From assembly GCA_043747745.1 (NCBI GenBank), contig JAYTOP010000065.1, positions 28,918-92,917 of the forward strand: 64,000 nt of DNA. The letters are read 5' to 3'. Shown piece after piece: positions 27,131-35,548 of this stretch. The translations under genes were made by a program, and so were the position numbers. How positions within the stretch are numbered: the stretch's first letter is position 1; every line of letters starts with the position of its first letter. Origin of the DNA: SZAS-103 sp043747745 (GTDB lineage: Bacteria; Pseudomonadota; Gammaproteobacteria; Xanthomonadales; Xanthomonadaceae). The notes under the pieces are model-generated. The model saw only the letters and a program-made list of their open reading frames with translations. It made no database searches and was not told where the DNA came from.

Positions 27131-27751
27131 ATGACGGACCAGTATCAGAAGGATCTCGATAGCGCCGTAAAGGATCGCAACAATGCCCAGGCCAACGCCG
27201 CCAGGGAACGCATGCAGGCAGAAGAGAAACACATCAAGGCGGCGGAGAACGCCGACATGACCTTCGTGAAGGAAGTCGACAAGGCCGAAGCCAAGGCGAT
27301 GAACCGCGACCCGGTGACGGGGAGCCCGGGCTCCCATCCTGTCGGAACTGGAATCGGTACGACCGGTGGTGCGATCGCTGGCATTGCCATCGGTTCTTTT
27401 GCCGGACCCTTGGGGACCGCAATCGGCGGAGTGGTTGGCGCGATCATCGGCGCAGCCGCCGGCCACAGCGCTGGCGAAGCAGTCAACCCCACCGCCGAGG
27501 AAACCTATTGGCGCGACGCATATGTCCGTGAGCCGTATTTCAACGCGAACCACGGTTACGACGACTACGCTCCGGCGTACAAGGCGGGTTACATGTATCG
27601 CAGCGAATATGGCGACCGCACATGGGAGCAGGCCGAGCCAGAATTGCAGTCGCATTGGGAAAGCAACCGGGCGGCATCGCGCCTGCAGTGGGCCGAGGCC
27701 CGAGACGCAACCCGCGCCGCATGGGATCGCGCCGACAAGAACAGCCGCTGA
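27131..27751 (+). CDS. Glycine-zipper protein of unknown function (206 aa)
   Basis: The start is fixed by AAGGAG six bases before ATG. Residues 1-60 are charged and helical (about 50 % Lys, Glu, Asp, Ala). Residues about 70-118 form two glycine-zipper segments (GTTGGAIAGIAIGSFAGP and GTAIGGVVGAIIGAAAGHSA) that should make membrane hairpins. The C-terminal 85 residues are soluble and aromatic-rich (YWRDAYVREPYFNANHGYDD). Proteins of this kind are widespread in Lysobacterales and Burkholderiales and are often stress-induced; the role is unknown. It is followed 39 bases later by a small hydrophilic protein gene and a shared terminator, so the two probably form an operon. Confidence 0.75.
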   Translation: MTDQYQKDLDSAVKDRNNAQANAARERMQAEEKHIKAAENADMTFVKEVDKAEAKAMNRDPVTGSPGSHPVGTGIGTTGGAIAGIAIGSFAGPLGTAIGGVVGAIIGAAAGHSAGEAVNPTAEETYWRDAYVREPYFNANHGYDDYAPAYKAGYMYRSEYGDRTWEQAEPELQSHWESNRAASRLQWAEARDATRAAWDRADKNSR

Positions 27752-27790
27752 GCCGCGAACATACCCGTTGTTTGATTCCATGGAGTGGAC

Positions 27791-28024
27791 ATGACTGACG
27801 AACGCAACATCGCACACGACAAGAAAGTCGCGAATGACAAGAAGTCCCACGGTGAGCACGTGGTTGAGAACGCAGCGGTTGTGCCGCAACCTGGCAAAAA
27901 ACCGCATCTCATTGACGACGATACCGGACCGAGCAACAGTGTCGCGAAGGACATGTACAAGCACGGCGAAGAGCCACGCGTGCATCGCGATGACGGGAAG
28001 GACGACGAAGCAGCCAACACTTAG
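27791..28024 (+). CDS. Small hydrophilic protein (77 aa), probable stress protein
   Basis: The ATG at 27791 follows GGAG by five bases. The product is very hydrophilic and rich in Lys, Asp and His (HDKKVANDKKSHGEHVVENA), without helices long enough for membranes and probably disordered. No family is recognised with certainty. It is cotranscribed with the glycine-zipper gene, judging by the 39-base gap and the strong terminator after it. Confidence 0.65.
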   Translation: MTDERNIAHDKKVANDKKSHGEHVVENAAVVPQPGKKPHLIDDDTGPSNSVAKDMYKHGEEPRVHRDDGKDDEAANT

Positions 28025-28061
28025 CTCCGGACTCCGAAAGGAGATCGCTGGAAAAAATCAG

Positions 28062-28089
28062 AACGCCGCTCACGTTGAGCGGCGTTTTT
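28062..28089 (+). terminator. Rho-independent terminator of the glycine-zipper operon
   Basis: A perfect 11-bp stem (AACGCCGCTCA / TGAGCGGCGTT), a three-base loop, and a T-run. Confidence 0.93.
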
Positions 28090-28361
28090 CATGATTGCGC
28101 GCGGGAGATGCCGCAAGTGGCTTGTCGTCGCCACGATTCCGGTCTGAAAGGAAACACCGTACAGATACGCAGACACTCAGCGTATTTCACCGACTGTATA
28201 CGCTTGCATAGCGATGTCTTAACCAAACGTGTTTTATCGTAAAGCCGTTCTGCATGACGCAAGACTTGGCGAACAAGACTTGGCGAAAAGGATGCGCCAA
28301 ACAAGGAAGTACTCCTGCGCCGGTTATCTACCCCCAGCCCGGCACATCATTGGAGAAGATC

Positions 28362-28559
28362 ATGGGACAAAAGCACAACCCTGCAGATCACAGTGCGCAG
28401 CGGACGCGCGCGCGCACCAGCGAGGACCGCATGGATGCGAACGGCAAGGATGTGAACCAGAAGGAACCGGATCAACATCACGCTGGGCATCGGCAGTCAG
28501 GCGGGAGTGCCGGCAAGCACGCAACGAGCAAACCGGCTCCCCGCAAACAGCACTGCTGA
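28362..28559 (+). CDS. Small hydrophilic protein (65 aa)
   Basis: The start ATG at 28362 lies after GGAGAAGATC. The product is very polar and His/Gln/Lys-rich (MGQKHNPADHSAQRTRARTS ... KPAPRKQHC), probably disordered, with one terminal cysteine. The frame is open upstream but the ribosome binding site favours this start. It lies between two terminators, so it is a single-gene unit in the cluster of small stress-type genes. Function unknown. Confidence 0.55.
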   Translation: MGQKHNPADHSAQRTRARTSEDRMDANGKDVNQKEPDQHHAGHRQSGGSAGKHATSKPAPRKQHC

Positions 28560-28588
28560 TGCAAACGGGTTCAGGATGAACCTGACGG

Positions 28589-28624
28589 CACGTCCGCGAT
28601 CCCTGTCGCGGGCGTGTTTCTTTT
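28589..28624 (+). terminator. Rho-independent terminator
   Basis: An 11-bp stem (CACGTCCGCGA / TCGCGGGCGTG, one wobble), a six-base loop, and TTTCTTTT. Confidence 0.88.
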
Positions 28625-28652
28625 CTACATAGAAAAACCATGGAGGTGCGCG

Positions 28653-28835
28653 ATGCCACGCGGCGACAAATCCAGCTACACAGACAAGCAGAAGCGCCAG
28701 GCCGAACACATCGAAGAGAGCGAGGAAGCGAGCGGCAAGTCGAAGAAGACCGCCGAACGCATTGCCTGGGCGACGGTCAACAAGCAGGATGGAGGTGGGA
28801 AGAAACCATCTGCGAAAAAATCGGCAGCGAAGTAA
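28653..28835 (+). CDS. Small basic protein of the so-called plasmid-stabilization family (60 aa)
   Basis: The sequence MPRGDKSSYTDKQKRQAEHI ... AWATVNKQDGGGKK matches a short, very conserved proteobacterial family usually annotated as plasmid stabilization protein, although it is chromosomal and no such role is proven. It is Lys-rich and acts in the cytoplasm. The first ATG of the open frame is 13 codons upstream inside the terminator region; GGAGG lies 10 bases before the chosen ATG at 28653, which gives the family N terminus. Confidence 0.82.
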   Translation: MPRGDKSSYTDKQKRQAEHIEESEEASGKSKKTAERIAWATVNKQDGGGKKPSAKKSAAK

Positions 28836-28876
28836 TCGATCATCGATGCGTCGCGTCGGCACCAAACGGCAACCAC

Positions 28877-30634
28877 TCAATCCGGCATGGCGAGATGTTC
28901 CAGCGTCATCGTCTTGCCCCCGCGCGGCACAGTTGCGATGACCGCATCGCTGGGTAACGGCTTCGACGCATCATCGAGATGCGCCGCGACGCGATCGAGC
29001 GCCGCATACACATACGGCAATAGCGGCAGGTAGCGCGCGCCGCAGTCCGGCAACGCAAGGAATGCGTCGAAGTGCTGCACGTTGCGTACTTGCCAATAGC
29101 GCACATCGCGACCGGCTGCCTGCGCAGCGGCAACATACGGATCACTGCTGAAAGCTGGAGGTATCACGCCATCGTCGGTGCCGTGGATGACGATGACCGG
29201 CAAGTTTTTGTGCGGCAGAGATGCGGCCGTCGCGGCAATCCCTTTGCGTACGCGATCGGCATCGACGCCCTGCCCGTCCCAAAGCGCACGCAGGCATTGC
29301 ACGCCGGGCAACGCGAAGTCGGGCGCAGTGCGTCTCATATCGGTCATGCCGACGCCTGCAGCCGGCGGAATGCCGCTCGCGTCGGCCCACCATGCGCTGC
29401 GTTCGACATCCGTCGCTGCACGCGTCGAGAAGTCTGGATTCTGCGCAGAGAAACCATAGCCGCAGGGATGTTCGTCCACGCCGTAGCGCCCGTACGACGA
29501 GGCATACGTCACTGCGACCGCACGCCAGAGGTCGAAGTCGACCGACAGCGCACCGGCATGCAGTGCGGCATCGGTCCAGCCGTCGGCTCGCAACAATGCA
29601 TGCGCGGAAGCAGCCTGCGCCTGCGTATCCGCGCCATCCAGCACTCCGGCTGCTGCAAGGGCAGCGCAACGCAATGCGCCGAGTGCTTTCGCATGCACCG
29701 ACAACGGCGACTGCGGCAGATCCTGCATGTCGAGAAGGGCGCAAGGCATCAGCAATGCCGCTTGCGTGCTGTAGTCGTAGAGTGGACGTGCGCCAGCGAC
29801 GGACACATTCGGTTCGCCTGCAACGATCGCACCCAGCCATTTTTCGCCGGGAACATGTCCATCCAGTTCCGCTGCGCGCAGCACCGCGCCACCGCCATTG
29901 GAAATGCCGACAGCGATCACGCGCGTGTTGGAGAAAGTGAAAGGTGCGGATTGCGGAAACATCTCGTCCAGGGATTGAAGCGCGAACTCCGCCGCCTGTT
30001 TGACATGCCGACCCCAATCGGCCTCCGGGTTGTCCTGCGAATGCGCGTGCTTGAACGCAACACCGGAACGTACGCCCGGTGCATACGGCACGAAAGCGAG
30101 TGGATTGTTGCCAGAATCAGGAGCCGCGTCCGCGCCGATGCTGCCGTCCACGCGCGGACCGCTGCGTGTATCGAGATCGAAATAATCGCTGCCCGCACCC
30201 TTGTCGGTGTATGCGACAGCACAACCCTTCGGCAATCCCCACGCGCCGGCCACGGCAATCGCGCCGTAGATGCCGCGCGAACCAGACGATGCGGTCACCA
30301 CGATGCAACGCGTGTGCGTATCGAACGCATCCGGCACCTGCACGAGTACGCGATGCGCATGCTGCGCACCGACTACTTTCGCAAACGCGCTGAACGCGCG
30401 GCCGGGGACATTCGCCGTGCTTCCATACAACTCGCCGTAGCCGCCGCCCGGCGACAGATCGGCGATGCCGCGCCAGTTGCTCCAGATCGCACGTCGGCGC
30501 AGTTCGATCGGCGTCGGATGCGCTGCGTCCACGAACGCAGGAGGCACCATCGCGCGCAGGCCATCAATGCCGAGGCCCGCGGTCAGCAGGTCGTCGTCGT
30601 CGCGATGCGTGGTGGTGCGTTGCGCTGTGAACAT
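28877..30634 (-). CDS. D-(-)-3-hydroxybutyrate oligomer hydrolase
   Basis: The 585-residue protein (from MFTAQRTTTHRDDDDLLTAG) belongs to the 3HB-oligomer hydrolase family, which degrades water-soluble 3-hydroxybutyrate oligomers during PHB mobilisation. The lipase-type nucleophile motif is GISNGG, the later acid/base region is VIVIHGTDDGVIPP, and NVQHFDAF supplies the probable catalytic His. No signal peptide is present, so it should be intracellular. The ATG follows GAGGAACCGCC. The upstream part of the open frame (MVSLSNHDRKQ) is translated dispersed-repeat DNA and is left out. It is divergent from bdhA, whose product uses the monomer released here. Confidence 0.88.
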   Translation of the reverse strand: MFTAQRTTTHRDDDDLLTAGLGIDGLRAMVPPAFVDAAHPTPIELRRRAIWSNWRGIADLSPGGGYGELYGSTANVPGRAFSAFAKVVGAQHAHRVLVQVPDAFDTHTRCIVVTASSGSRGIYGAIAVAGAWGLPKGCAVAYTDKGAGSDYFDLDTRSGPRVDGSIGADAAPDSGNNPLAFVPYAPGVRSGVAFKHAHSQDNPEADWGRHVKQAAEFALQSLDEMFPQSAPFTFSNTRVIAVGISNGGGAVLRAAELDGHVPGEKWLGAIVAGEPNVSVAGARPLYDYSTQAALLMPCALLDMQDLPQSPLSVHAKALGALRCAALAAAGVLDGADTQAQAASAHALLRADGWTDAALHAGALSVDFDLWRAVAVTYASSYGRYGVDEHPCGYGFSAQNPDFSTRAATDVERSAWWADASGIPPAAGVGMTDMRRTAPDFALPGVQCLRALWDGQGVDADRVRKGIAATAASLPHKNLPVIVIHGTDDGVIPPAFSSDPYVAAAQAAGRDVRYWQVRNVQHFDAFLALPDCGARYLPLLPYVYAALDRVAAHLDDASKPLPSDAVIATVPRGGKTMTLEHLAMPD

Positions 30635-30687
30635 GGCGGTTCCTCGATGGATTCGGCACTCAGCGTATGTCGACTGCTTCCGATCAT

Positions 30688-30773
30688 GGTTCGACAGGCT
30701 CACCACGAACGGAAATCTATCAGTTCACCACGACCGGAAATCCATAAGCTCACCACGAACGCAGGTCGACAGG
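30688..30773. repeat. Cluster of dispersed intergenic repeats (GGTTCGACAGGCTCACCACG type)
   Basis: One full copy (30688-30712) and two partial ones (30723-30742 and 30747-30773) of the short repeat whose core is TTCGACAGGCTCACCACGAA. The same unit occurs at 32125-32149. It lies between the divergent hydrolase and bdhA genes and extends their open frames artificially. Confidence 0.85.
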
Positions 30774-30865
30774 ATCGCAGCGCGTTGGGAGCATGTTGTC
30801 GTCCAGAGCACACCGACACAACGTCCTGTTACGCTGACTGCCCATCGTCACATGGCGGATCGGCC

Positions 30866-31630
30866 ATGACCGCACGCTGCATCCTGATCACGGGCGCCGC
30901 GAGTGGTATCGGCGCTGGCATTGCGGGCGAACTCGCGGCCGCGGGCCACCACGTCGTTGTCACCGACCTCGCACTCGATGCCGCCGAGGCGGTCGTTGCG
31001 CGGATCCTTGCCGCTGACGGTTCGGCCGAGGCGCTCGCGCTCGACATCACCTCCGACGCCAGTGTCGACGCGGCGCTCAAGGCGGTATCGCGTCCGGTCG
31101 ACGTACTGGTCAACAATGCCGGGCTGCAATACATCGCGCCGCTCGAGGAGTTTCCGATTGCTACATGGGATTCACTGATCCAGGTGATGCTCGTTGGCGT
31201 GGCCCGATTGACGCGCGCGGTGCTGCCCGGCATGCGCGCCCGCTGCTTCGGACGCATCGTCAACATCGGATCGATCCATTCGCTGGTGGCGAGTCCGTAC
31301 AAGAGCGCGTATGTCGCGGCCAAGCATGGCCTGATCGGCTTCTCCAAGGTCGTCGCGCTCGAAACCGCAGATTCCGACATCACCATCAACACGATTTGTC
31401 CGTCTTACGTGAAGACGTCGCTGGTCGACAAACAGATCGCCGACCAGGCGCGCACGCGCGGTATCCCGGAATCGCAGGTGGTCAGTCAGGTGATGCTCAA
31501 GCCGATGCCGAAAGGCGTGTTCATCGGATTCGACGAAATCGCCGGGATCGCCGCGTTCCTGATCTCGCCGCCCGCGCGCAATATCACCGGGCACACCATC
31601 AAAGTCGATGGCGGGTGGACGATCCAGTAA
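30866..31630 (+). CDS. bdhA: D-3-hydroxybutyrate dehydrogenase
   Basis: The 254-residue short-chain dehydrogenase oxidises (R)-3-hydroxybutyrate to acetoacetate with NAD+. It has the nucleotide motif TGAASGIG (residues 9-16), NNAG (83-86) and the catalytic set S136, Y149, K153. The substrate-binding residues known from the Pseudomonas fragi enzyme also appear to be present (Q88, H138, K146 in SPYKSAYVAAKHG), which separates it from other SDRs such as FabG or PhaB. It ends with the typical GHTIKVDGGWTIQ. It stands beside the oligomer hydrolase and PHA synthase genes, so the cluster covers both PHB making and use. Confidence 0.92.
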   Translation: MTARCILITGAASGIGAGIAGELAAAGHHVVVTDLALDAAEAVVARILAADGSAEALALDITSDASVDAALKAVSRPVDVLVNNAGLQYIAPLEEFPIATWDSLIQVMLVGVARLTRAVLPGMRARCFGRIVNIGSIHSLVASPYKSAYVAAKHGLIGFSKVVALETADSDITINTICPSYVKTSLVDKQIADQARTRGIPESQVVSQVMLKPMPKGVFIGFDEIAGIAAFLISPPARNITGHTIKVDGGWTIQ

Positions 31631-31666
31631 TGCCGATGCCCGCATGCCGAGCGACGGCGGCGAATC

Positions 31667-32122
31667 TCACTGCAACGCGATCGAAGGCCACGGCCACCAG
31701 CCAGCACCGGTTGCGGCGTAGCGATCGGCAGCCTGTTCGAATCGGTTGTGCGGCGAGATGCCGCCGCACAGGAAATAGAGCGGCAGGAAGAAAACCCCGA
31801 GCGCCATCGCTTGGTAGACATGCGCGCGTTCGTGGTTGCCGAGGCGATGCAAAACCTTGCCTGGTGGACACAACCCGAAGCGTTCGGCGTAGCTGCGGCA
31901 CGCGCCGTCGAGCGTGGCGTACGTGCACAGGATCGTATTGCCCAAGGTCAGAGCGCCACCGGGCCCCCACGGACAATCCAGGAATACCAGCGCGCCGTCG
32001 CTCATGCTCAAGCGCGCGCCGAACAGCAGCGAAGGCAGGCCGAGCAGCAGGCCCGCCAATGTGTTTGGAAGTGCCCAAAGCACACCGACCAGAAACAGAA
32101 TTGCGCCGAGGCTTCTCCGCAC
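31667..32122 (-). CDS. Hypothetical membrane protein with an HExxH-like segment
   Basis: A protein of about 151 residues, with a hydrophobic N terminus (SLGAILFLVGVLWALPNTLA, then GLLLGLPSLLFGARL) and a second hydrophobic stretch near the end (MALGVFFLPLYFLCGG). Between them lies RLGNHERAHVYQAMALG, where HERAH resembles the HExxH zinc motif with Arg in place of Glu's usual neighbour, and a later HNRFEQAADRYA. It may be a degenerate membrane metalloprotease-like protein, but I do not recognise the family with confidence. The start is placed at GTG 32122; the upstream ATG lies inside the dispersed repeat. It is convergent with bdhA. Confidence 0.6.
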   Translation of the reverse strand: MRRSLGAILFLVGVLWALPNTLAGLLLGLPSLLFGARLSMSDGALVFLDCPWGPGGALTLGNTILCTYATLDGACRSYAERFGLCPPGKVLHRLGNHERAHVYQAMALGVFFLPLYFLCGGISPHNRFEQAADRYAATGAGWWPWPSIALQ

Positions 32123-32124
32123 AT

Positions 32125-32149
32125 GGTTCGACAGGCTCACCACGAACGG
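32125..32149. repeat. Dispersed repeat copy, same unit as at 30688
   Basis: A 25-base copy with the core TTCGACAGGCTCACCACGAA. It sits between phaC and the membrane-protein gene and contributes an in-frame MVSLSNH to the upstream frame. Confidence 0.85.
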
Positions 32150-32180
32150 AGAATCCAGCTCAGACCCAAAAAATGCAGAA

Positions 32181-33251
32181 TCAGCGCGAGCGCTGCGCCA
32201 GCCAGTTGTGGATCGCGGACGGCACTTCGCGTTGCGCGCGGCTGGAGACGTAGATTCCGATATGGCCGCCCGTGAACGACAGCTCGCTGTAATCCTTGGT
32301 TCCCGCGAGTTCGCGCAGCGGGCGCGACGCGCTCGGCGGCACCAGGTGGTCCTGCTCGGCGAACACGTTGAGGATCGGCACGCGCACGTTCTTCAGGCTC
32401 ACCGGTTTGTCGCCGATCGTGAGGCCGCCTGCGACAAATCCGTTGTTCTGGTAGAACTTGGTGATGAACTGGCGGAACGCTTCGCCCGCCTGGTCCGGCG
32501 AATCGAAGATCCATTTTTCCATGCGCAGGAAATCTTCCATCGCGTGCTTGTCGTCGAGGATGTCGGTCATGCCGACGTACTTCTGCACGTTCAGGCGGAA
32601 CGGTTTCAGCGTGAGATAGCAATAGTTCATCAACTCGGCCGGCACGTTGCCCAGCGCGTTGACGAATGCATCCACGTCCATGCCGCGCGTCCAGTGCGAC
32701 AGCATGTTGTCGGCCGTGTGGAAATCGACCGGCGTGACCATCGTGATCAGATTGCGGATCTTGTCCGGATGCAGCGACGCATAGCACAGCGAGAACACGC
32801 CGCCCTGGCAGATACCGAGCAGGTTGATCGCGTCGAGGTCGTGCTTCTTGCGCAGGAAATCCACACAGCCGCCGAGGAAACGCTCGATGTAGTCGGACAG
32901 GTCGAGGTAGCGATCCGACAGATCCGGATAGCCCCAGTCGATGATGTATACGTCTTCGCCGAGTTCGAGCAGGTGCTTGACGATCGAGCGGTCGGCCTGG
33001 AGGTCGACCATGTACGGGCGATTGACCAGCGCATAGCTGATCAAAAGTGGGACCTTTGCGGTCGGTGCCGTGTCGCCGCGAAAGCGGTACAGCACGAGCT
33101 TGCCGTCGGTGTACACGGCTTCCTTGTCGGTCGTGCCGTAGTGCACGTCGTCGAGGTTGCGCAGCGTGGTCAGGCCGGCGCTGAGCTTGCGCTGCAGGGT
33201 CATCGCTTCGTACGCGAGCTTGTCCGGGGAGAAATTCAGTGGTCCGTACAT
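32181..33251 (-). CDS. phaC: Class III poly(3-hydroxyalkanoate) synthase subunit PhaC
   Basis: The 356-residue protein has the length and pattern of class III PhaC, which polymerises (R)-3-hydroxyacyl-CoA into PHA with PhaE. The lipase-like box is GICQGG with the nucleophile C148. The catalytic Asp is D301 (FAEQDHLVPP) and the general base H330 (TGGHIGIY), matching the C149/D302/H331 set of the Allochromatium enzyme almost exactly. It starts 10 bases after the phaE stop, with AAGGAA before the ATG, so phaE-phaC form an operon in this order. Confidence 0.95.
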   Translation of the reverse strand: MYGPLNFSPDKLAYEAMTLQRKLSAGLTTLRNLDDVHYGTTDKEAVYTDGKLVLYRFRGDTAPTAKVPLLISYALVNRPYMVDLQADRSIVKHLLELGEDVYIIDWGYPDLSDRYLDLSDYIERFLGGCVDFLRKKHDLDAINLLGICQGGVFSLCYASLHPDKIRNLITMVTPVDFHTADNMLSHWTRGMDVDAFVNALGNVPAELMNYCYLTLKPFRLNVQKYVGMTDILDDKHAMEDFLRMEKWIFDSPDQAGEAFRQFITKFYQNNGFVAGGLTIGDKPVSLKNVRVPILNVFAEQDHLVPPSASRPLRELAGTKDYSELSFTGGHIGIYVSSRAQREVPSAIHNWLAQRSR

Positions 33252-33260
33252 GGCGGTTCC

Positions 33261-34397
33261 TTACTTCTTCGCGCGGCGCGTGGCCGGCGTGGGCTTGGTC
33301 GGTTTCGCAGCTGGCTTGCTCGCGGCGGGTGCTGGCTTGCTCGCGGCGGGCGCTGGCTTGCTCGCGGCGGGCGCTGGCTTGCTCACGGCGGGTGCTGGCT
33401 TGCTCACGGTTTTCTTCACGACCGCAGCCTCTGGTGCCGGCTCGGGTTTCGCACGCGGAGCAGCATGCACTGAGGAAGCTGCAGCCGAACTCACGGCAGC
33501 TTCGAGTTCAGCGAGCCGCTGCTTGAGTTCGCGCAAATCGCGCTCGAGCTGGGTGACTTTCTTGTGGCTCGAATTGACTTCGGTGCGCGTCGGCATGCCG
33601 AACATGCCGGTCGTGCGCTCGACTTCGCCCTGCACGCCTGCACGCATGCGGCTCTGCGTATTGACCAGATCGCCATACGCGGTGCGGAACTCCGGTGTCA
33701 TCGCGACTTCGCTCCAGGATTCCTCGGCGGCGTCGATCCAGAGGTCGAACAGCGCGCGCGTCGAATCGATCTGACGGCCTGGTTCGCTGCGCTCGGCGAG
33801 TTTGTCTTCGAACTTCGCGAATGCACGCTTGCCGCATTCCATCAGTTGCGCGTTGTAACCGGACATCGCTTTCTGGTAATCCATCTGCGATTTGCCGAGC
33901 GCCTGCCAGCGTTCCTGCTGTTCGCGCTGCAATCCGAACGTGGGCATGTTGAACATGCCGCCGCCTTGACTACGCAGCGCATCCATCCAGGGTGCGGCCT
34001 GTTTCATCCACTGGTCCATGCCGTGCGCATTCTGTCCTGACATCTGCTGGAACATGCCGGCGAACGGATTCGAGAACCCACTCTCGATGCCGAGCGCCTT
34101 CTTCCACTCCGATGTGATGTCGGAGGCACTCGACTGGCCACCGGAAAAACGCTTCGCAAGTTCCTGCATCTGTCCGAACCACGCACCCGTCTGCGCATTC
34201 ATGCGCGAGATCGTATCGTCGGTCTGCGCTCGCCCATCGCGCGCCCAAGGCGCCCAAAGGTCCATCGCTTCCTGCCATCCGGGAACTTGCTGCTGCTGGC
34301 CGCTACCGGTCTTCCGGGCCATCTCGCTCCATGCATTCCAATACTGGCGCGAGAGCGCCTCGAAATCCTGCGTCCAAACATCATTCATCGCGCTCAT
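33261..34397 (-). CDS. phaE: Class III PHA synthase subunit PhaE
   Basis: The 378-residue protein (MSAMNDVWTQDFEALSRQYW) has the PhaE features: a tryptophan-rich helical N terminus, the W..A.D.W..W segment, and a C-terminal helix of heptads (KKVTQLERDLRELKQRLAEL). PhaE is required for PhaC activity and granule binding. The tail from about residue 315 is an Ala/Pro/Lys-rich low-complexity arm made of SKPAPAA repeats, like the histone-like arms of phasins. The ATG at 34397 follows GAGGAG; an ATG eight codons upstream is poorer. The tail is encoded by a 21-bp minisatellite. Confidence 0.9.
   Translation of the reverse strand: MSAMNDVWTQDFEALSRQYWNAWSEMARKTGSGQQQQVPGWQEAMDLWAPWARDGRAQTDDTISRMNAQTGAWFGQMQELAKRFSGGQSSASDITSEWKKALGIESGFSNPFAGMFQQMSGQNAHGMDQWMKQAAPWMDALRSQGGGMFNMPTFGLQREQQERWQALGKSQMDYQKAMSGYNAQLMECGKRAFAKFEDKLAERSEPGRQIDSTRALFDLWIDAAEESWSEVAMTPEFRTAYGDLVNTQSRMRAGVQGEVERTTGMFGMPTRTEVNSSHKKVTQLERDLRELKQRLAELEAAVSSAAASSVHAAPRAKPEPAPEAAVVKKTVSKPAPAVSKPAPAASKPAPAASKPAPAASKPAAKPTKPTPATRRAKK
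33310..33409. repeat. 21-bp minisatellite in phaE (about 4.8 copies)
   Basis: Four nearly perfect 21-base units starting GCTGGCTTGCTC at 33310, 33331, 33352 and 33373, plus a partial one. Each encodes seven residues (SKPAPAA), so copy-number change keeps frame and only alters the length of the tail. Confidence 0.93.
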
Positions 34398-34527
34398 GCG
34401 GAACTCCTCAAATCCAGACATGATGCTAGCACCGCTGAATGCTGCGCTGCAACATAAATGCCCGTATAGCCGTCTTTGCGAGGCCCGGGAATCAGCCGGG
34501 GTTCACGTCGTCAGCACACAGATGCCG

Positions 34528-35328
34528 TCAACACGGCTCGACGCGATCGCCTATACAGATCCGTCCACGAGCGCGCGCGACCAGATTCATTCCGAAGGTG
34601 ATGCCTTCGTCGCTGCGCCGGTAGGATTTCAGCGTGCGCAGCGGCTCTCCGGAGGGATCGCGCACGCCCAATTCGGAATCGACCGTGGTGAACACGCAGC
34701 GCGCGCAGGGCTTGACCGCCTCGAACTCCACTCCGCCGATACGGATGTGATGCCAGCTGTCCTCGGCGTGCGGATCGCAACCTGCGATCACCAGGTTAGG
34801 GCGGAAACGCTGCATGGGAATCGGATTGTCCAGCCTCGCATTCAGCGCATCCAGCGACGCCTGCGAAATCGCGAGGAATGGAAACCCATCGGCGAAACTG
34901 ACGTCGTCGTCGAATGCGCTGGATGGCTTCGATTCGACCCTGCGCACGCTTTGCGCATCCATCGTCACGAGGCGTACGGGTCGATCGAGGAATTCGCTGA
35001 GCCACGCATCGTCGACGGCATCCGCACAGGCAGCATCGACCACATCGTCCCAGACGGTCACCGGCAAACGCTCGCCATCATTGCTGGCTGGCGCGGCGAC
35101 GATGCGATCCGGCATCGACGGCGCTTGCAGGACCAAGCCATCGCCTGCCGGAAGAGCGCGTATCAACACCATGCGCGCGAGTTGCCGCCCCGTCAGGAAA
35201 CGACCCTCCGGATCGACGATCATCCAGCGCCGGTCGTGCATGAGACCGCGCGCATCGATCGTTGCCGTTTGCAGATCGAGAGCAGCGGTCGATTTGATCG
35301 GGTAGATGGAGATCGAGGACAGGATCAT
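34528..35328 (-). CDS. MOSC domain protein (YcbX-like)
   Basis: The 266-residue protein has the N-terminal MOSC beta-barrel domain (SSISIYPIKSTAALDLQTAT and GLMHDRRWMIVD) and the C-terminal MOSC domain with the conserved cysteine motif KPCARCVFTTVD. Proteins of this kind carry a molybdenum cofactor and reduce N-hydroxylated compounds such as hydroxylaminopurine. In E. coli YcbX a ferredoxin domain follows; it is absent here, as in many short homologues. It is a single gene, 199 bases upstream of phaE's mRNA start on the same strand and separated from pnp by a terminator. Confidence 0.88.
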   Translation of the reverse strand: MILSSISIYPIKSTAALDLQTATIDARGLMHDRRWMIVDPEGRFLTGRQLARMVLIRALPAGDGLVLQAPSMPDRIVAAPASNDGERLPVTVWDDVVDAACADAVDDAWLSEFLDRPVRLVTMDAQSVRRVESKPSSAFDDDVSFADGFPFLAISQASLDALNARLDNPIPMQRFRPNLVIAGCDPHAEDSWHHIRIGGVEFEAVKPCARCVFTTVDSELGVRDPSGEPLRTLKSYRRSDEGITFGMNLVARARGRICIGDRVEPC

Positions 35329-35495
35329 CTGGCACCGTTTGCCTGAGAGCGCACCGCATCAGCGCCGCATGCGTTGCGTCCAATGATTGGCGATCATCGC
35401 ACCAAAACAGCACACATTTCGTCGACGATCATTCCACGAATTCGACATGCGAGGTCGCATCGGTCGTGCAATCGCAAAATACGATTTCCGGAATA

Positions 35496-35523
35496 AAAAA
35501 AGCGGGCCGAAGCCCGCCTTTTT
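35496..35523 (-). terminator. Rho-independent terminator of the rpsO-pnp transcript
   Basis: On the minus strand, GGCGGGC-TTCG-GCCCGC followed by a six-T run. The UUCG tetraloop gives a very stable hairpin 26 bases after the pnp stop. Confidence 0.95.
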
Positions 35524-35548
35524 ACAACAGAACCCTTGGAGAACGCGA

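Noticed and set aside
29072..30865. A long N-terminal extension of bdhA
   Set aside because: The frame runs antisense through the oligomer hydrolase. The SDR fold starts at the ATG at 30866.
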